Shown here: in pieces, positions 32,040 to 40,485 of the stretch
How the letters are laid out: each line of letters starts with the position of its first letter
Numbering within the stretch: position 1 is the first letter of the stretch
From: Terrimesophilobacter sp963702165
Lineage (GTDB): Bacteria > Actinomycetota > Actinomycetes > Actinomycetales > Microbacteriaceae
Length of the DNA stretch: 64,000 nucleotides
Reading direction: 5' to 3'
NCBI GenBank assembly: GCA_963702165.1
Contig: OY969722.1
Coordinates: 1,240,001 to 1,304,000 of the forward strand
Notes under the pieces: generated by a model
The model's database searches: none
What the model was told of the DNA's origin: nothing
The model's input: the letters and a program-made list of their open reading frames with translations, nothing else
Translations under genes and position numbers: made by a program

Positions 32040-33221
32040 ATGCTGCTCGCGGGGTTCTTGGACGTGGCCCTCATCCTGCTGTTCATCGGCTACCTGGCGT
32101 ACGGCTACGGGGCCGGTTTCCTGCGCAGCGCAGGGCCGATGCTCGGGGCTCTGATCGGAGCGCTCGCGAGCTTCTTCGTCACGCCGCTGATCAACGCCAC
32201 AGTCGTGGAGCCGATGCTGCGCCTCGTGGTGCTGATCGTCTCGAGCATCATGCTCATCGCCATCGGGCAGGCGATCGGCGCCTGGCTCACCGGGGTGAAC
32301 ACCCGCCGCCGCGAACGCCGGAGTCCCGGCACCGCCGACCGCGTGTTCGGCGCCATCACCAACGTCGTGGTCGCCGCCCTCATCGCCTGGATCCTCGGCT
32401 TCAGCGTCGGCTCGATCGGAGTGCCCGCCCTCACCCAGGCGATCGCGTCATCCGGTGTGCTGAAGACGATCGACACACTCACCCCAGAGCCAGTCAAGCG
32501 TGGACTCTCGCAATTGCGTGCCATCGCCGTCAATCAGGGCGTGCCGCGAGTCATCGACGCGCTGGGCAGCCCATCGCAGCAGCCGCCCGAGATCCGCCTC
32601 GATTCGCCGGAACTGCAAGATGCCGCCGATTCGGTCGTGCGGATCACCGGCACCGCGTGGGAGTGCGGCCAGGGCCAGTCCGGCAGCGGCTTCGTCGTCT
32701 CGGACGACCGCGTCATCACCAACGCGCACGTCGTCGCCGGCGTTTCGGAACCGGTCATCGAGGCGACTGGCGAACCGGCACGCTCCGGCCGGGTCGTGTA
32801 CTTCGACCCTGACAGCGATCTCGCGGTCATCGAGGTTCCGGGGCTGGATGCCGACCCCATCCCGCTCAGCGACGACCTCGACAAGGGCGACGGTGCCGTC
32901 TTCCAGGGGTACCCGCTCGGCGGCCCGTTCACCTCGGAACCGGCGCTCGTCCAGGACATCGCGAACGTCCGCACTCCGGACATCTATGGCCGGGGACCGA
33001 CCAGCCTCGAGGTGTTCGTGCTCACCGGCAACGTGCAGTCCGGCAACTCCGGCGGGCCGCTCCTCACCCTCAGTGGGGATGTCGCGGGTGTGGTCTTCGC
33101 GCGTTCCGAGAACCTGCAGAATGTCGGCTACGCGCTCACCATGGACCAGCTCGGCCCGGTAGCGGCGCAGGCTCCCTCCCTCGACCGTGCGGTGTCGACG
33201 GGCGCGTGCGTGCCCGGCTGA
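32040..33221 (+). CDS. marP: MarP-like membrane-anchored periplasmic serine protease
   Basis: 393 residues. N-terminal CvpA-like four-helix membrane domain (1-145), then a chymotrypsin-like protease. The triad is His230 ('ITNAHVV'), Asp260 ('DSDLAVIEV') and Ser337 ('SGNSGGPL'). Cys209 and Cys390 match the two cysteines that form a redox-sensitive disulfide in mycobacterial MarP (Rv3671c). MarP is required for acid and oxidative stress survival by processing cell-envelope enzymes; the same role is likely here. AGGAGGAG lies 7 nt before the ATG, a very strong site. Confidence 0.9.
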   Translation: MLLAGFLDVALILLFIGYLAYGYGAGFLRSAGPMLGALIGALASFFVTPLINATVVEPMLRLVVLIVSSIMLIAIGQAIGAWLTGVNTRRRERRSPGTADRVFGAITNVVVAALIAWILGFSVGSIGVPALTQAIASSGVLKTIDTLTPEPVKRGLSQLRAIAVNQGVPRVIDALGSPSQQPPEIRLDSPELQDAADSVVRITGTAWECGQGQSGSGFVVSDDRVITNAHVVAGVSEPVIEATGEPARSGRVVYFDPDSDLAVIEVPGLDADPIPLSDDLDKGDGAVFQGYPLGGPFTSEPALVQDIANVRTPDIYGRGPTSLEVFVLTGNVQSGNSGGPLLTLSGDVAGVVFARSENLQNVGYALTMDQLGPVAAQAPSLDRAVSTGACVPG

Positions 33222-33337
33222 TCCTTAACGCGGCTCGCCTCTCGCTCTGAACCTTGCATCGCTCGCCGTTGCTGCGCTCGGCGCGCTGCTCGTCGGTGTG
33301 CCGTACGCGCTCGCCATCCGGTCACTAGCCTTGAAGC

Positions 33338-33571
33338 GTGGACCGTGGATTGAGCGTGACGGTGCGAGTGAAGCCGGGCAGCCGCAAGGGGCCGCTGGTC
33401 GAGACCAGCGATGACGGCCTGACCGTCTACGTCCGGGAGCGAGCCGTGGACGGCGCCGCGAACGCCGGCGTGATCGCGGCGCTCGCCGACCACTTCGAAG
33501 TGCCCAAGTCGCGCATCGAGATCGTCCGCGGTCAGACGTCGCGCATCAAGCACGTGCGGGTCGACCGGTGA
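33338..33571 (+). CDS. DUF167/YggU-family protein
   Basis: 77 residues: 'VTVRVKPGSRKGPLVETSDD', 'TVYVRERAVDGAANAGVIAA', 'FEVPKSRIEIVRGQTSRIKH' cover the whole DUF167 fold. The function of the family is undefined. TAGCCT ends exactly 6 nt before the GTG, indicating a leaderless transcript. The stop overlaps the next start (GTGA), making a two-gene operon with the SDR. Confidence 0.88.
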   Translation: MDRGLSVTVRVKPGSRKGPLVETSDDGLTVYVRERAVDGAANAGVIAALADHFEVPKSRIEIVRGQTSRIKHVRVDR

Positions 33572-34350
33572 GCAGGGTTGCGCTTGTCACCGGCGCGACC
33601 GCGGGACTCGGCGCCGAGTTCGCGCGCCAGCTCGCCGCGCGCGGCTACGATCTCATCCTCGTCGCCCGCAACCACTCGCGCCTCGAGGTTGCGGCGAAGA
33701 TGCTGGAGCAGACGTACGGGCGGCGCATCGATATTCTGTCCGCCGACCTGACCGATCGCGGCGACCTGGCCCGGGTGGAGCGACGGCTGTCCGACACCGT
33801 CCGCCCCGTCGACGTGCTCGTCAACAATGCCGGTTTCGGCCTCGCGACACCGTTCGAGTCCAGCAACGTCGACGACGAACAACGCATGATCGACCTGCTG
33901 TTGACCACGCCCATCCGACTCACCCACGCCGCCCTGCGGCAGCAGCTCCCCCGCCGCAGCGGGACGGTGATCAACGTCACGAGCATCGCCGGCCTCACCC
34001 TGCGCGGTGTGTACGGTGCGGCTAAGGCCGGACTGATCTCGTTCAGTCGCTGGGCCCACGTGCGGTATCGGGGCCGGGGCGTGCGAGTCACGACCGTCAT
34101 CCCCGGGTTCGTGCGCACCGAGTTCCACGACCGGATGAGCGTCACACCGGACGCGGTGCCGCGCTTCATGTGGCTGAGCGCCGAACGGGTGGTGGCCGAA
34201 GCGCTGCGCGGAGCAGGCCGCGGGCGGGCCGTCGTCACGCCGTCCAAGCGGTACAAGTTCATCTCCGGCGTCATCCGGATTCTTCCTCCGGGAATCACCG
34301 CACGAGGCGAATTGACCCGCCCTGAAAAAACTGGCGAAAACAACCACTAG
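33568..34350 (+). CDS. Short-chain dehydrogenase/reductase (DltE-like)
   Basis: 260 residues, classical SDR. 'VALVTGATAGLGAEFARQLA' is the NAD(P) loop, 'DVLVNNAGFG' the NNAG motif, and Ser139, Tyr149, Lys153 the catalytic residues ('NVTSIAGLTLRGVYGAAKAG'); the Ser-to-Tyr spacing is about three residues shorter than usual. The C-terminal 'YKFISGVIRILPPG' suggests membrane association. GTG start overlapping the DUF167 stop. Substrate unknown. Confidence 0.87.
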   Translation: MSRVALVTGATAGLGAEFARQLAARGYDLILVARNHSRLEVAAKMLEQTYGRRIDILSADLTDRGDLARVERRLSDTVRPVDVLVNNAGFGLATPFESSNVDDEQRMIDLLLTTPIRLTHAALRQQLPRRSGTVINVTSIAGLTLRGVYGAAKAGLISFSRWAHVRYRGRGVRVTTVIPGFVRTEFHDRMSVTPDAVPRFMWLSAERVVAEALRGAGRGRAVVTPSKRYKFISGVIRILPPGITARGELTRPEKTGENNH

Positions 34351-34415
34351 CCCACCCCCCATTCGCGGGGTATCATCACCAACAAGATGCGCGGGGAACT
34401 CAGGGATTCCGACCG

Positions 34416-34456
34416 CATCCCACATGACGCACCGCCATAGGGGGCGGTGCGGGATG
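34416..34456 (+). other. Structured 5' leader ahead of small membrane-protein gene
   Basis: CGCACCGCC (34428-34436) pairs with GGCGGTGCG (34443-34451), and CATCCC (34416-34421) could pair with GGGATG (34451-34456), ending directly before the GGGGAGGTG ribosome site. TATCAT at 34371-34376 is a possible -10, so this would be transcribed leader. No known riboswitch recognised. Confidence 0.5.
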
Positions 34457-34467
34457 GGGAGGTGAAG

Positions 34468-34800
34468 ATGACCACGCTCACCAAGCACTCACTCGTTCCT
34501 TACGAGCACCCCAATTGGGTTGCAGTGCTGCCAAGCCGCTGGGTCGCCGAGTATGACGGCGAAGCGGCCGGCACGATCGACGTCACCACGACAGGGCGGT
34601 ATCGGGCAACCGATCGTCGCGGGCACGTGGTCGGAACCTACCGCAGCCTCGAGCGGGCGCGCGAGAAGCTCATCGAGAGCAATATCGCGACACCGCTCGA
34701 GCGACTGGACCGCTCGAAAACGCTCATGGTGCTCGGACTGCTGTTCGGCATCGCGGCGTCGACCCTCGCCGCGTTCGGGCTCATGTCGCTGATCGGCTGA
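34468..34800 (+). CDS. Small C-terminally anchored membrane protein
   Basis: 110 residues. Soluble beta-rich N-terminus ('HPNWVAVLPSRWVAEYDGEA', 'TIDVTTTGRYRATDRRGHVV') and a C-terminal helix 'TLMVLGLLFGIAASTLAAFG'. Start ATG 34468 with GGGGAGGTG just upstream; a stable hairpin ends right before that site and may control access. No family recognised. It faces the convergent NERD-like gene, 18 nt away. Confidence 0.72.
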   Translation: MTTLTKHSLVPYEHPNWVAVLPSRWVAEYDGEAAGTIDVTTTGRYRATDRRGHVVGTYRSLERAREKLIESNIATPLERLDRSKTLMVLGLLFGIAASTLAAFGLMSLIG

Positions 34801-34818
34801 CGGCAGCCGGTCACCGCG

Positions 34819-35589
34819 TCAGCGCAACGCGTCGATGAGCGCCGCGGCGATGGCCGCCGCCCAGAGCACTGTGGCGAGCCCGACGATCCAGATGACTCTG
34901 GCGCGTCTTGCCCTGTTCACCTCGGTGCGCAGCGCGTGGAATCGCTCCAGAATGCGCTCCGTGCCGGTAGTCGGCCAGGCGTCCATGGACCAGGTGAGCG
35001 CATCCGATGCTGCGTCGTGGATGCGCGCCCGCCGCTCGGGCGGCATGGTCGGCTCCAACTCGAGCAGCCAGGTCCGCAATTCGCGCGAGCTGACAACGAC
35101 AACGCCGCGCCGGGGCTTGCTCACGATCAGGCTGGCTGCGTTCACCACGACGACGACCGGCTGCACGCGCACTCGATCTCCGGTGGCATCCGACAGCGCC
35201 GTCTCGGCGAGCGCTGCGGCCAGCTCGGACTCGCGCAGCTGCGGCACCTCGAGCCCGTCGACGACGAACACACCGTTGCCTGCCCACACCTGCAGACCCT
35301 GGGCGTTGCGGATGGTCAGGGCGATCACGCCGGGCGGGCCGATGACCAACTGGTCGATCGGCGCTGTGCCACCCGCAACCGGCACCCCGCACAGGGTCGC
35401 CCAGTCCGGACCGAGCTGTGCGAGCAGGTCGTCGAGGGCGAGGAGCGCGAGAGCGCTGCGGTACGGGGCGCGCGCTTCCGGCCGCAGCGGACTCACACCG
35501 ACGAGGCGGGCGACCGGGGACCTCGCACCGGCGGCCGATTGCCAATCAAGGACTTCGGCGACCTCGGTAGCGACGGCGGTCGTCTGCAT
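34819..35589 (-). CDS. NERD-like domain protein with C-terminal membrane anchor
   Basis: 256 residues. The region 'LCGVPVAGGTAPIDQLVIGP' plus 'PGVIALTIRNAQGLQVWAGN' follows the nuclease-related (NERD) domain pattern, and 'RVIWIVGLATVLWAAAIAAA' is a C-terminal transmembrane helix. Where active nucleases have an acidic-x-Lys pair, this one has Thr-Ile-Arg, so catalysis is doubtful. ATG 35589 with GGGGGAGGTGAT upstream is clear; a longer frame to 35745 exists but lacks such a site. Function unknown. Confidence 0.7.
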   Translation of the reverse strand: MQTTAVATEVAEVLDWQSAAGARSPVARLVGVSPLRPEARAPYRSALALLALDDLLAQLGPDWATLCGVPVAGGTAPIDQLVIGPPGVIALTIRNAQGLQVWAGNGVFVVDGLEVPQLRESELAAALAETALSDATGDRVRVQPVVVVVNAASLIVSKPRRGVVVVSSRELRTWLLELEPTMPPERRARIHDAASDALTWSMDAWPTTGTERILERFHALRTEVNRARRARVIWIVGLATVLWAAAIAAALIDALR

Positions 35590-35941
35590 CCCGTGATCAC
35601 CTCCCCCTTGAGGCGCGATCCCGCGCCGAATCGACGCTAGTGGGTCGGGCTCGCTGACGGTCAGTCCCCAAAAGTGAGGGTGCAACGACTTGTTGACCGC
35701 GCGGAACCGGGTGGAAGGGTTGCTTTTCACCGCCGGGGGGCGCACGCTGGAAGTAGATCAACTCATCGCCCGGAAGAGCCGCACCAAGTGCCGCGCCGGG
35801 CGATGAGTCCGTTCGGGGCGTGGCCGCACGCCTCCCGGCCCCCGCTTCATCGAGTGGGGAGTTTTTGCCCTTTAGCGCGATTCACAAGGCGAAAGAGTCC
35901 CGACCCGATGGGTGTTGGCGGCAGCGGATGCGCGTGCGGGT
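35590..35941. repeat. Gene-free interval with a 13-bp-stem hairpin and element A copy 3
   Basis: About 350 bp with no supportable gene. ACTCATCGCCCGG (35761-35773) and CCGGGCGATGAGT (35796-35808) form a perfect 13-bp stem with inner GCAC/GTGC. A degenerate copy of element A lies at 35852-35911 (GAGTGGGGAGTT ... CGACCCGATGG). Both follow the acyl-CoA dehydrogenase-like gene on the minus strand and could end its transcript. Confidence 0.6.
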
Positions 35942-37087
35942 TCAGTCGAGCGGGCCGAGCAGGTGGCGCGCCGCCGTCGAGTGGGCGGAATCGACCGTCG
36001 ACGGCTGGAATACCCCCGCGATCACGTCACGGTAGAGACGCCCCAACTCGCTTGAGGAGTTGAACGCCGCTCCCCCGGTCAGACTGATCGCCTGGTCGAC
36101 GGTGACGCGCACCGCCTGCACAGTGCGCACCTTGAGCCCGGAGAGCAATCGGTACCACTCGCCACCGCGGTCGACCTGCTCGTCGATGTCACGCGCGACC
36201 GCGTCCAGTTGCGGCCACACGCCGTCCATGGTGATGGCGGCATCCGCGACTCGCCAACGGGTATCCGGATCCTGCGAGCGTGGTGTGCCGTCGCGCTGCT
36301 TCCGCGTGGTTGCAGCGGCCGTTGCGAGCTCGAGCGCCCGCGCGCCGATGCCCGCGTAGACCGCGGACAACAGCAGTTCGAAGTTGGCGAAGATCGACCA
36401 CAGGAGGAGGTCGGCGCTCGGTCCGGGGTCGACGCGGCGCACGACACGGTCCGGCTCCGCCCGAACACCGTCCAGGCGTGTGCTGTTGCTTTGCGTCGCC
36501 CGCATCCCCAGCGTGTCCCAGTCGTCCAGGATCTCGACACCGTCGACGCCCCGCGGGATGAACGCGTAGACCAGCTTCGGGGCATCCGGAGACGACGTGT
36601 CAAGACCGTGCAGGCCGAGACGCGTCCACGCCGGGGACAGGCTGGTGAAGATCTTCGTGCCGGTGAACCGGACACCGCCATCCGGCTCCGGTGTCGCGCT
36701 GGTGGTGCTGCCGAACAGCATCAGGTCGTTGCCGCGCTCGCTGATGCCGAAGCCGAACAGCTCGCCCGCGGCGGCCTCCTCGAGCACGAAAGCAAGCGAG
36801 TCGTCGCCGCGGTCGAGCATCGCCTTGGCGACGCCGGTCCAGATCAGGTGCATGTTCACGCCGAGCGCGGTCGCGGGGGCAGCGGATGCCAGCCTCACCT
36901 GTTCGCGCACGACCGCCCGGGCGTCCAGCCCCGCGCCCCCGAGTGCCGTCGGCACGAAGGCGCGAAGGTAGCCGGCCGCCTTCAGGTCAGCAAGGTCCTC
37001 GGCGAAGAAGACATTGGCGCTGTCGTACCCGGCTGCGCGACCCCGGAATGTTTCGAGCAGCTCGTCGCTGAGCAGTGATTCGGCCAC
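35942..37087 (-). CDS. Acyl-CoA dehydrogenase-fold protein (possible flavin monooxygenase)
   Basis: 381 residues with acyl-CoA dehydrogenase N-terminal and middle domains ('DLADLKAAGYLRAFVPTALG', 'FGFGISERGNDLMLFGSTTS', 'TGTKIFTSLSPAWTRLGLHG') and a C-terminal 'type 2' domain ('TVQAVRVTVDQAISLTGGAA'). The canonical catalytic Glu near the C-terminus is absent, as in the DszC/HsaA-like flavin monooxygenases sharing this fold. No flavin reductase lies next to it. Substrate unknown. Single gene, divergent from the membrane gene at 37157. Confidence 0.8.
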   Translation of the reverse strand: MAESLLSDELLETFRGRAAGYDSANVFFAEDLADLKAAGYLRAFVPTALGGAGLDARAVVREQVRLASAAPATALGVNMHLIWTGVAKAMLDRGDDSLAFVLEEAAAGELFGFGISERGNDLMLFGSTTSATPEPDGGVRFTGTKIFTSLSPAWTRLGLHGLDTSSPDAPKLVYAFIPRGVDGVEILDDWDTLGMRATQSNSTRLDGVRAEPDRVVRRVDPGPSADLLLWSIFANFELLLSAVYAGIGARALELATAAATTRKQRDGTPRSQDPDTRWRVADAAITMDGVWPQLDAVARDIDEQVDRGGEWYRLLSGLKVRTVQAVRVTVDQAISLTGGAAFNSSSELGRLYRDVIAGVFQPSTVDSAHSTAARHLLGPLD

Positions 37088-37156
37088 GCCTCAAGCATGC
37101 ACCACCCGCATGACCGCTGACATGATGATGAGGTTGCGGTTTCGAAAGGGAGTCAC

Positions 37157-38188
37157 GTGAAGGTCGACTACTCGGCTCTGACAAGAGCGGTCAGCAGGGA
37201 CGAGTTGCGCGACTACGCGAAGCGGAGTCGCACCCACCTGGGCGGTGTCGGCCCCATCGTGAGCGTGGTCGCCGCGGCCGTCATCGGCGTCATCGTGATT
37301 TCGATGGCCATGGGCGAAGTCGGCCCTGGCTCGCTGTCGATGCTCACGTTCGCCGTCATCGTCGTGATCGCCATCGCCGCCTTCACGTGGCTTTCGACCG
37401 CTATTGCACTGCGGAAGAGCTTCCGGATGCACACTTTCGCCGAGGCGAACGGCCTGCAGTACACCGGCCGCGGGTCGGGCACCGACTACCCAGGGGCGAT
37501 CTTCGGCATCGGCAGTGCACGCACCATCACCGAGCGCCTTTACCGCACCCAAGGCGGGTACTTCGATCTGGGCAGCTATCGGTACACCACCGGCTCCGGC
37601 AAGAACAAGCGAACCCACAACTGGGGTTATTTGGCCATCAAGCTTCCGCGCCGGCTGCCGCACATGCTGCTCGATGCCAAGGCGAACAATTTCTTCGGCA
37701 GCAACCTGCCGGTGTCCTTCGGCCGCAACCAGCGACTCTCCCTCGAGGGGAACTTCGACGATCACTTCACGCTGTACTGCCCAAGGGAGTATGAGCGGGA
37801 TGCGCTCTACGTCTTCACGCCCGACCTGATGGCGCTGCTGATCGATGAGTCAGGCGAATTCGACCTCGAGATCGTCGACGACTGGCTGTTCGTCTACACG
37901 TCCGGTCCGCTCGAGCTGACCAGCCCCTCTCTGCTGTCGCGGCTGTTCCGCATCGTCGACACCGTTGGCGCGAAGACCCTCAGCCGCACCATCCGTTACG
38001 CAGATGATCGCGTGGTCGGCGACCCGCTCGCATCCGGCACCCCTGGGGAGGCGCGACTTGCACCCAACGTCATCGCGCAGGGCGGGCGGCGGCTGAAGCG
38101 AGGTGTTCCGGTCGTCGGCCTGATCATCTTCGCCGGGGTGGCGCTGTACCTGATGGCGCGGTTTGTGAGCGCCGGCTTCTTCCTCTAG
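37157..38188 (+). CDS. Membrane protein, weakly DUF3137-like
   Basis: 343 residues. Two N-terminal helices ('GPIVSVVAAAVIGVIVISMA' and 'MLTFAVIVVIAIAAFTWLST'), a large soluble domain with 'FAEANGLQYTGRGSGTDYPG', 'SLEGNFDDHFTLYCPREYER' and 'FTPDLMALLIDESGEFDLEI', and one C-terminal helix. The soluble part resembles DUF3137 in the pattern '...F...Y....E...Y.lTp..m..L'. GTG start with AAAGGGAG upstream. Overlaps the convergent helD gene by 4 nt at a shared CTAG. Function unknown. Confidence 0.75.
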   Translation: MKVDYSALTRAVSRDELRDYAKRSRTHLGGVGPIVSVVAAAVIGVIVISMAMGEVGPGSLSMLTFAVIVVIAIAAFTWLSTAIALRKSFRMHTFAEANGLQYTGRGSGTDYPGAIFGIGSARTITERLYRTQGGYFDLGSYRYTTGSGKNKRTHNWGYLAIKLPRRLPHMLLDAKANNFFGSNLPVSFGRNQRLSLEGNFDDHFTLYCPREYERDALYVFTPDLMALLIDESGEFDLEIVDDWLFVYTSGPLELTSPSLLSRLFRIVDTVGAKTLSRTIRYADDRVVGDPLASGTPGEARLAPNVIAQGGRRLKRGVPVVGLIIFAGVALYLMARFVSAGFFL

Positions 38189-40437
38189 CCCGCTCGGCGC
38201 TGTTCTTGAATCAGGAACTCCAGGCCCGCCGGCAGCTCGCCGTCGCTGACGAGCGTCAGCCGCTGCGTTGGGCGGGTCATCGACACGTAGAGGGCGGATG
38301 CGCCGCGCTCGGTGTCCCTGATGATGGCAGCTGGGTCGACGACGATGACCGAATCGAATTCGAGTCCCTTGGCGTCGCGCGGGCTCAGCACGTTGATCAG
38401 GTTCATCAGGTTGTCGGCGCCGTAGCCCACCGCGAACTCGCGTGACAGCGCGGCGTGCAGCTCGCTGAGGCGGGACGGCACGGCGATGATCGCGAGGGTG
38501 CCGGACGGGTCGACCTCGCGGTCCGCGCGCACCGCGGCGAGGACATCGGTGGCGACCTCGATAGGCCACTCGCCCTCGCGCACCGACGTCGCCTTCGTCA
38601 CCGGGAGATCGTGGGCGACAGCCATCGATTCGGCGGCTTCGGCGATCTGACTTGGCGTGCGGTAGTTGACGGTGAGTTCCTCAAGCCGCCAGCGGTCGCC
38701 TTCCGGCGTGTTGCCGATGAGGGCATCCAGTGCGTGCTGCCAGGTTTCCGACGCGGTCACGGAGGCCGCCTGTGCGATGTCGCCGACGATGGTGAAGCTG
38801 CGGTTCGGACCGCGCCTCAGCAGCAGACGCCACTGCATCGGGCTGAGCTCCTGCGCCTCGTCGACCACGATGTGACCGTACGCCCACCTGCGGTCGGAGG
38901 CCGCACGTTCGGCGGTTGTGGCGCCCTGCGCGAAGTCGGCGAAGCCGTCCGCGACCGACTCGGCGTCGACGTAGCCGTCGAGCCCCATGTTGCCGATCGC
39001 GGCTTTCGCGTTCTCGATGTCGCGCTTGCGCTGCTGCTTCGCCTCGCGGCTCGCGTTGGCTCTGGCCAGTTCGAACTCGCCGAGGTGCTCTGCTGCCTCA
39101 TCGAGCAGCGGGACGTCCGAGATGGTGAACGGTGACTCCCGCCCGCGGAGCAGAAGGGCACGTTCGTCGGCGCTCCAATCCGGGGTGAGCTGCGCGAGCC
39201 AGTTCGGGCGCGCGAACAGGTCCTGCACGAGCTTCTGCGGCGTCAGCGGAAGCCACGCGGTGTTCAGCAGCACCCGCACGTCGTGGCTTGTGCGCAGGTC
39301 CTCGCGCAATACCGCCTGGTCCGCCTCATCGACGGTGTGTCTCTGCCGCTTGAGCTGGGAAACCAGTTGCCTGGTCAGCGCGTTCAGGGCGTGCTTGACG
39401 AACACCACGCGCGCTTCGTTGTACCGCTTGCCGCTCTCCTGCGCCTTCGTCATCGCGTTGGCGATGAGCTGCGGCTCGACGGTGATCCGCTCTCCATCGA
39501 CCTCGATCATCTGTGTCTCGCGTGGGATGCGCTGCCGCTCACGCACCGCACGCGCGATCAGCTCGGCCATCCGCGCCTCGCCCTTGAGCGCGGCAACGGC
39601 CGGCACGTCTTCCTCGGTCGCATCGACGCCGGGGAACAGGCTGCCGAGGCTGGTGAGCACGACACCGGACTCGCCCAGCGATGGGAGCACCGCTTCGATG
39701 TACTGCAGGAACGAGCGGGACGGCCCGACGATCAGCACACCGGATGACCGCAGCCGGTCGCGGTGCGAGTACAGCAGGTAGGCGGCGCGGTGCAAGGCGA
39801 CGGCGGTCTTGCCGGTACCCGGTCCGCCCTGCACGACGAGCACCCCACGTAGATCGGACCGGATGATCCGGTCCTGCTCCGCCTGGATGGTCGCGACGAT
39901 GTCGCTCATCCGGCCGGTGCGCTGCGCGGTCAGCGCCGCCAGGAGCGCGCCCTCGCCCTGCAGCGACGTGGACGACTCGTCGAGCAGCTCGGGGTCGAAG
40001 ATCTCGTCCTCGATGCGAACCAGCTCCCGGCCCTTGGAGATCAGGTGCCTGCGCGCCCTCGCACCCATCGGCTGACGCGCGGTCGCCTGGTAGAACGCGC
40101 TCGCCTGGGGCACGCGCCAGTCCAGCAGGATCGGCTGCTGGTCGCGGTCACGCAACCCGATCCGGCCGATGTAGCGGTGCACCGGCTCCGGGCTGTCGTC
40201 GGGCTCAAGTTCGAGGCGCCCGAACGCGAGCCGCTCCCCCACTTCCCGCAACTGCAGGATCCGGTCCTCGTACAGGCGCGCGAAACTGTCGCGTTCCGAC
40301 CGACTCTGGTCGTGGTCGCCGACGTTGAGTCGCCGCACCGCACTCAACTGCTCCGTCGCTTCGCGCTGGAGCTCGTCGAGCCGGTCGTACAGTCCGCCAA
40401 CGTAGTGGCGTTCACGTTCGAGTTCGACCGAAGTCAC
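38185..40437 (-). CDS. helD: HelD-like RNA polymerase-recycling ATPase
   Basis: 750 residues, UvrD/Rep-like SF1 ATPase. N-terminal coiled-coil region ('RERHYVGGLYDRLDELQREA'), Walker A near residue 205 ('VVQGGPGTGKTAVALHRAAY'), Walker B 'HIVVDEAQELSPMQWRLLLR', motif III 'FTIVGDIAQAAS', and the C-terminal 'AKGLEFDSVIVVDPAAI' and 'LYVSMTRPTQRLTLV'. Actinobacterial HelD proteins pull stalled RNA polymerase off DNA and can protect it from rifamycins. GTG 40437 with GAGG just upstream is chosen over ATG 40473, which lacks a ribosome site. Confidence 0.9.
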   Translation of the reverse strand: MTSVELERERHYVGGLYDRLDELQREATEQLSAVRRLNVGDHDQSRSERDSFARLYEDRILQLREVGERLAFGRLELEPDDSPEPVHRYIGRIGLRDRDQQPILLDWRVPQASAFYQATARQPMGARARRHLISKGRELVRIEDEIFDPELLDESSTSLQGEGALLAALTAQRTGRMSDIVATIQAEQDRIIRSDLRGVLVVQGGPGTGKTAVALHRAAYLLYSHRDRLRSSGVLIVGPSRSFLQYIEAVLPSLGESGVVLTSLGSLFPGVDATEEDVPAVAALKGEARMAELIARAVRERQRIPRETQMIEVDGERITVEPQLIANAMTKAQESGKRYNEARVVFVKHALNALTRQLVSQLKRQRHTVDEADQAVLREDLRTSHDVRVLLNTAWLPLTPQKLVQDLFARPNWLAQLTPDWSADERALLLRGRESPFTISDVPLLDEAAEHLGEFELARANASREAKQQRKRDIENAKAAIGNMGLDGYVDAESVADGFADFAQGATTAERAASDRRWAYGHIVVDEAQELSPMQWRLLLRRGPNRSFTIVGDIAQAASVTASETWQHALDALIGNTPEGDRWRLEELTVNYRTPSQIAEAAESMAVAHDLPVTKATSVREGEWPIEVATDVLAAVRADREVDPSGTLAIIAVPSRLSELHAALSREFAVGYGADNLMNLINVLSPRDAKGLEFDSVIVVDPAAIIRDTERGASALYVSMTRPTQRLTLVSDGELPAGLEFLIQEQRRAG

Positions 40438-40485
40438 CTTTGCCTCACATCCCCTTGGTTTTGCGGCATGCAAGTCTATCGGTTG

